Positions 61,370-64,000 of a stretch of DNA of 64,000 nucleotides are shown here, in pieces. The DNA comes from JBBTCX01 sp964494205 (lineage in GTDB: Bacteria; Planctomycetota; Phycisphaerae; UBA1845): the NCBI GenBank assembly GCA_964494205.1, contig CAZBRD010000002.1, positions 310,001 through 374,000 of the forward strand, in the 5' to 3' direction. The notes beneath the pieces were generated by a model. That model was not told where the DNA came from and did not search any database. It saw only the letters and a program-made list of their open reading frames with translations. Within the stretch, counting starts at the first letter, position 1; every line of letters starts with the position of its first letter. Both the position numbers and the translations under genes were made by a program.

Positions 61370-61753
61370 CTACTGGGCGGTACCAGCCGGTGCCAGTTTT
61401 GATAGTGTTTGGTTGATCTTCTCACCCAGCGACTCGACGGTGAACGGTTTGACGATGTAGTTGTTCACGCCGGCTTTGATGGCCTCGAGCACACGAGACT
61501 TCTCCGCCTCGGTCGTGCACATGATTATGGGAACAGACTTGTTGACCTCGCGAATCTTGCGAACCAACGTAATGCCGTCCATGTTGGGCATGTTCCAGTC
61601 AACAAGCATGAGGTCAGGCACCTGCTGATTAAACGAGGCCAACGCCTTGACGCCGTCCTCCGCCTCCACCACATCGGTGTGCCCCAACTGAGACAGAACG
61701 TTCTTTTGAATGTTCCGAATCGTTCGCGAATCGTCTACGAGCATGATCTTCAC
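61370..61753 (-). CDS. cheY: CheY-type single-domain response regulator
   Basis: 127 residues, one complete receiver domain. Acidic pair DD in MLVDDSRTIR (about 6-7), phospho-acceptor Asp in LMLVDWNMPNMDG (about 54), Thr in IIMCTTEAEK (about 82) and Lys in YIVKPF (about 104). There is no output domain, so it acts by binding, most likely to the flagellar switch or a motility target. The start overlaps the cheX stop by ATGA. It is probably phosphorylated by a CheA not in this window and dephosphorylated by CheX. Confidence 0.92.
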   Translation of the reverse strand: MKIMLVDDSRTIRNIQKNVLSQLGHTDVVEAEDGVKALASFNQQVPDLMLVDWNMPNMDGITLVRKIREVNKSVPIIMCTTEAEKSRVLEAIKAGVNNYIVKPFTVESLGEKINQTLSKLAPAGTAQ

Positions 61754-62256
61754 GCGCCTGCTCCTACTGGCACTTTGGCCGCATTGGCTTTCAATGTTTT
61801 CGTGACCACCAATCCGACTTCCACATGAAAATCGCCCATGGCCGTCGAACAGGGAATCATCAATCGGGGTGTCGTTTTCGGCCCCGCAACGTTATGGTTC
61901 TTGCCTACGATCACGTTCGGCAACGAGATTGAAACGGACAAACCCTCGAACTGCGCCTTGGCTCCGCCTGCGACCATGTTTGCGAGTTCGCCGATAGCGT
62001 CGGAAAAGTCCGGGTGATCCTGCGTGATTTCGACGCCGGCGAACTGGGTGGCCACTTTCGACGCAACATCAAAATCAAAATGCAGCACGACGCACCCTGC
62101 AGCATCACCGGAAATACCAATGACGCCAGATACGTCGGTTATCGGGCCGTCGTTCAACTTCAATTGGGGTTTCCCGACGCTGATCTTGGTGTGACACATT
62201 GTCTCGAATGTGTTGCAGATCGATTTGACAAACGGATTGATATATCGGACGTCCAT
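61750..62256 (-). CDS. cheX: CheX-type chemotaxis phosphatase
   Basis: 168 residues. The CheC/CheX/FliY signature helix reads FSDAIGELANMVAGGAK (about 84-100), containing E-x2-N, the catalytic Glu/Asn that attacks phospho-CheY. The N-terminus VRYINPFVKSICNTFETMC and the mid part GDAAGCVVLHFDF also fit CheX. As a CheX it would lack the CheC N-terminal repeat. It is followed directly by cheY (four-base overlap), which ties the phosphatase to its substrate. Confidence 0.9.
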   Translation of the reverse strand: MDVRYINPFVKSICNTFETMCHTKISVGKPQLKLNDGPITDVSGVIGISGDAAGCVVLHFDFDVASKVATQFAGVEITQDHPDFSDAIGELANMVAGGAKAQFEGLSVSISLPNVIVGKNHNVAGPKTTPRLMIPCSTAMGDFHVEVGLVVTKTLKANAAKVPVGAGA

Positions 62257-62536
62257 GAAAGGGCAGCTCCCATCTGCAATTATTGCGAGTTCGGTCGCCC
62301 ACTGCTGATCGTAAAGCGACTGCGAAAAGCCTACTCGCCAATGTCGGTATCGGTGCTCATCTCGACCGACTGAAAATCGATGATGGCAATACTGTTAGTT
62401 GGATTAGCCCGGTTTCGCGTCCGATGTGATTTATTAAGCAATTGAGGTCATTTCAACCCGCAGGCTTTGCCTCGGGAAGAAACCTGATTCCTCTCATTTT
62501 CGCCAATAGACGCACCTTCTGCGGAGCTAAGAATTC
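62257..62536. other. Divergent region of the chemotaxis locus
   Basis: 280 bp between cheX (minus) and cheW (plus). Promoters for both directions should lie here. No operator or RNA is recognised. Confidence 0.35.
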
Positions 62537-63046
62537 ATGACGGGCGCAGTTCTTGATTGCGATGTCGATGCGCCGATTGGATTGCGCACCACGTCGGAAG
62601 CATCGCAAACGCAGATTGTTACATTTCGCCTGGGGCGTGAGGACCATGGGATCGAAATAATGCACGTGCAGGAGATCATCCTGCTCGGGCAAATCACACG
62701 TATACCAAATGTTCCGGAGTACGTAACCGGACTCATCAATCTGCGCGGGCATGTGATTCCCGTTATCGACCTTCGTAAGCGATTCGCACTTTCGGAACAG
62801 TCGATCACGGAGCACTCTCGAATCATCGTGCTGAACGTGCATACACGGACCATGGGAGTGATTGTGGACTCAGTGAATCAGGTGCTGCGAGTCGCGCGAA
62901 ACCAAATCGAGCCGCCGCCACAGTCGGTCAACCTGCTGGTGCGCGCGTACCTAAGCGGTCTGGTGAAACTGCGAGAGAAAATCTTGTTTCTGCTGAACGT
63001 GGAATACCTTGCTGAAGATGTCCGTGAACATGGTCGCGAGGGTTAA
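62537..63046 (+). CDS. cheW: CheW chemotaxis coupling protein
   Basis: 169 residues. An N-terminal extension of about 25 residues precedes the CheW domain: TQIVTFRLGREDHGIEIMHVQEIIL (about 24-48), ITRIPNVPEYVTGLINLRGHVIPVIDLRKRF (about 52-82, shared CheW/CheA-P5 core) and GVIVDSVNQVLRV (about 110-122). It links chemoreceptors to CheA in membrane arrays. It is followed 45 nt later by cheR on the same strand. Confidence 0.95.
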   Translation: MTGAVLDCDVDAPIGLRTTSEASQTQIVTFRLGREDHGIEIMHVQEIILLGQITRIPNVPEYVTGLINLRGHVIPVIDLRKRFALSEQSITEHSRIIVLNVHTRTMGVIVDSVNQVLRVARNQIEPPPQSVNLLVRAYLSGLVKLREKILFLLNVEYLAEDVREHGREG

Positions 63047-63091
63047 GACCGCTTAGAGAATGTCTGTGTGCGTGGACTCAGATGAGCCTGG

Positions 63092-63994
63092 TTGAGTGAG
63101 ATTATCGTGGACCTCGTAAAGTTGTCAGACACGGAATTCAGGAAGGTTGCAAAGATCGTTTACGATCGGACGGGAATCCATCTGCCTGATTCAAAGCTCA
63201 GCCTGTTGAGCAACCGTCTCCGAAAGCGACTTCGGGCGCTCGAAATAAACGCGTTCGAGGACTACTACAAGCTCTTGTGCGACCCAAGACGCATGGAAGA
63301 CGAACTTCCGCACTTTCTGTCGGCGGTAACTACAAACGAAACCTACTTCTTCCGCAATGAATCTCTCTGGAAGTATTTTCGCGAGTCATGGCTTCCACAA
63401 ACCATCGAAAAAAAGAAGGCTCGCGGCCTTAAGTCGATTCGCATCTGGAGCGCTGCCAGCAGCAGTGGGGAAGAGGCCTACACGACCGCCATCTGTCTCT
63501 GTGAAACTATACCAGACATTTCCATGTGGCGGATCAATGTTATCGGCAGCGACATCAGCCAGAAAGTCCTCGAGCGTGCGCGAAGCGCGGAATACAACGA
63601 CTACGCAGTCTCGAAACTGAGTCGCGAGAAAGTCGCGCAATGGTTTGAGACGGTGGGCGATCTTCACCGGGTCAAGCCGAAACCACGAGGCCTGGTCTCG
63701 TTTCAATTCCACAACCTCCGCGACAAGTTTTCCGGTGGTCAATTCGATCTCGTCTTCCTGAGAAATGTACTCATGTACTTTGATCTCGAAATGAAGAAGC
63801 GCGTATTGGCGAATGTGATAAACGCGCTCGTGCCCGGCGGCCAGCTGGTTGTGGGAGATGTTGACCCGCTACGCAACACACCCGGACTTTCCGGCACGCT
63901 TAACCTGTCGTACATCGCCCCCAACGTCTACCAGAAGCCCGAAGCATCCGTTCTGACGAGTGCGGGTGCTTGTGAGAAAGGTGGCGCACGATGA
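63092..63994 (+). CDS. cheR: CheR chemoreceptor glutamate methyltransferase
   Basis: 300 residues. The N-terminal helical domain (FRKVAKIVYDRTGIHLPDSKLSLLSNRLRKRLRAL, about 14-48 in two parts) is followed by TTNETYFFRNE (about 88-98). The SAM-binding domain has IRIWSAASSSGEEAYTTAI (about 120-138), VIGSDISQKVLERARSAEY and FDLVFLRNVLMYFD (about 218-231). It methylates receptor glutamates with S-adenosylmethionine for adaptation. The start is uncertain: TTG 63092 or GTG 63107. The TGA stop overlaps an ATG at 63991. Confidence 0.92.
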   Translation: MSEIIVDLVKLSDTEFRKVAKIVYDRTGIHLPDSKLSLLSNRLRKRLRALEINAFEDYYKLLCDPRRMEDELPHFLSAVTTNETYFFRNESLWKYFRESWLPQTIEKKKARGLKSIRIWSAASSSGEEAYTTAICLCETIPDISMWRINVIGSDISQKVLERARSAEYNDYAVSKLSREKVAQWFETVGDLHRVKPKPRGLVSFQFHNLRDKFSGGQFDLVFLRNVLMYFDLEMKKRVLANVINALVPGGQLVVGDVDPLRNTPGLSGTLNLSYIAPNVYQKPEASVLTSAGACEKGGAR

Positions 63995-64000
63995 GCCGAC
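63991..64000 (+). CDS. Start of next chemotaxis gene, cut by window end (possibly cheB)
   Basis: Only ATGAGCCGAC is present. The ATG overlaps the cheR stop (ATGA) and has AGGTGG upstream, so a further co-translated gene begins here. Such a position after cheR is often cheB or another che gene, but ten bases cannot show which. Confidence 0.4.

Overview
The window looks like a chromosomal piece of a planctomycete, probably a Phycisphaerae-like lineage; this is inferred from content only. Pointers are a DUF1800/DUF1501 gene pair, several very large secreted proteins with dockerin-like calcium repeats, Cys-rich or HYR-like repeats, two PilZ proteins, a planctomycete-style Ser/Thr kinase with one C-terminal membrane helix, and many intergenic multi-hairpin repeats. 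Housekeeping genes (rplM-rpsI, holB, serA, transketolase, pyrC, tRNA-Glu, tmRNA) show it is a chromosome. I see no insertion sequence, prophage or CRISPR array.

Layout. 0-6.2 kb: two secreted repeat proteins, a STAS anti-anti-sigma protein, a DUF4136 lipoprotein and a dense repeat cluster (2.4-3.2 kb). 6.6-17.3 kb: CPBP protease, amidohydrolase, dihydroorotase, PilZ protein, dicarboxylate symporter and a 1272-residue secreted protein. 17.6-19.8 kb: rplM-rpsI, a second PilZ protein and a small lipoprotein. 20.0-28.1 kb: a minus-strand run transketolase, hypothetical, receiver-like, Memo-like, serA, ROK kinase, holB. 28.3-31.8 kb: DUF1800-DUF1501 pair. 32.1 kb: tRNA-Glu. 32.6-41.9 kb: a giant MscS/MscK channel, a 766-residue secreted protein of unknown function, a hotdog thioesterase and a Ser/Thr kinase. 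42.1 kb: tmRNA.

43.0-55.5 kb is the most interesting part. It holds the UV endonuclease uvsE coupled to a DUF2867-type SDR, a TerC protein, a lipoprotein and a SOUL protein on the minus strand. On the plus strand follow an ECF sigma factor, a very small anti-sigma-like protein, a stand-alone cobalamin-binding protein with the CarH-type W-x9-EH and DxHxxG motifs but no DNA-binding domain, folE, a DUF4397 lipoprotein, a fasciclin protein, a PQQ-type beta-propeller protein and a Blc-type lipocalin. Several of these families recur in known B12-dependent (LitR/CarH) photoresponses. I read the locus as a candidate light/photo-oxidative stress system in which a B12 photosensor acts through an ECF sigma/anti-sigma pair rather than a MerR repressor.

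55.5-64 kb: a YdeI/OmdA-like protein, a hypothetical, a PHP phosphatase, a PPi-type phosphofructokinase, a membrane glycosyltransferase, and a divergent chemotaxis locus (cheX-cheY to the left; cheW, cheR and the first bases of a further gene to the right).
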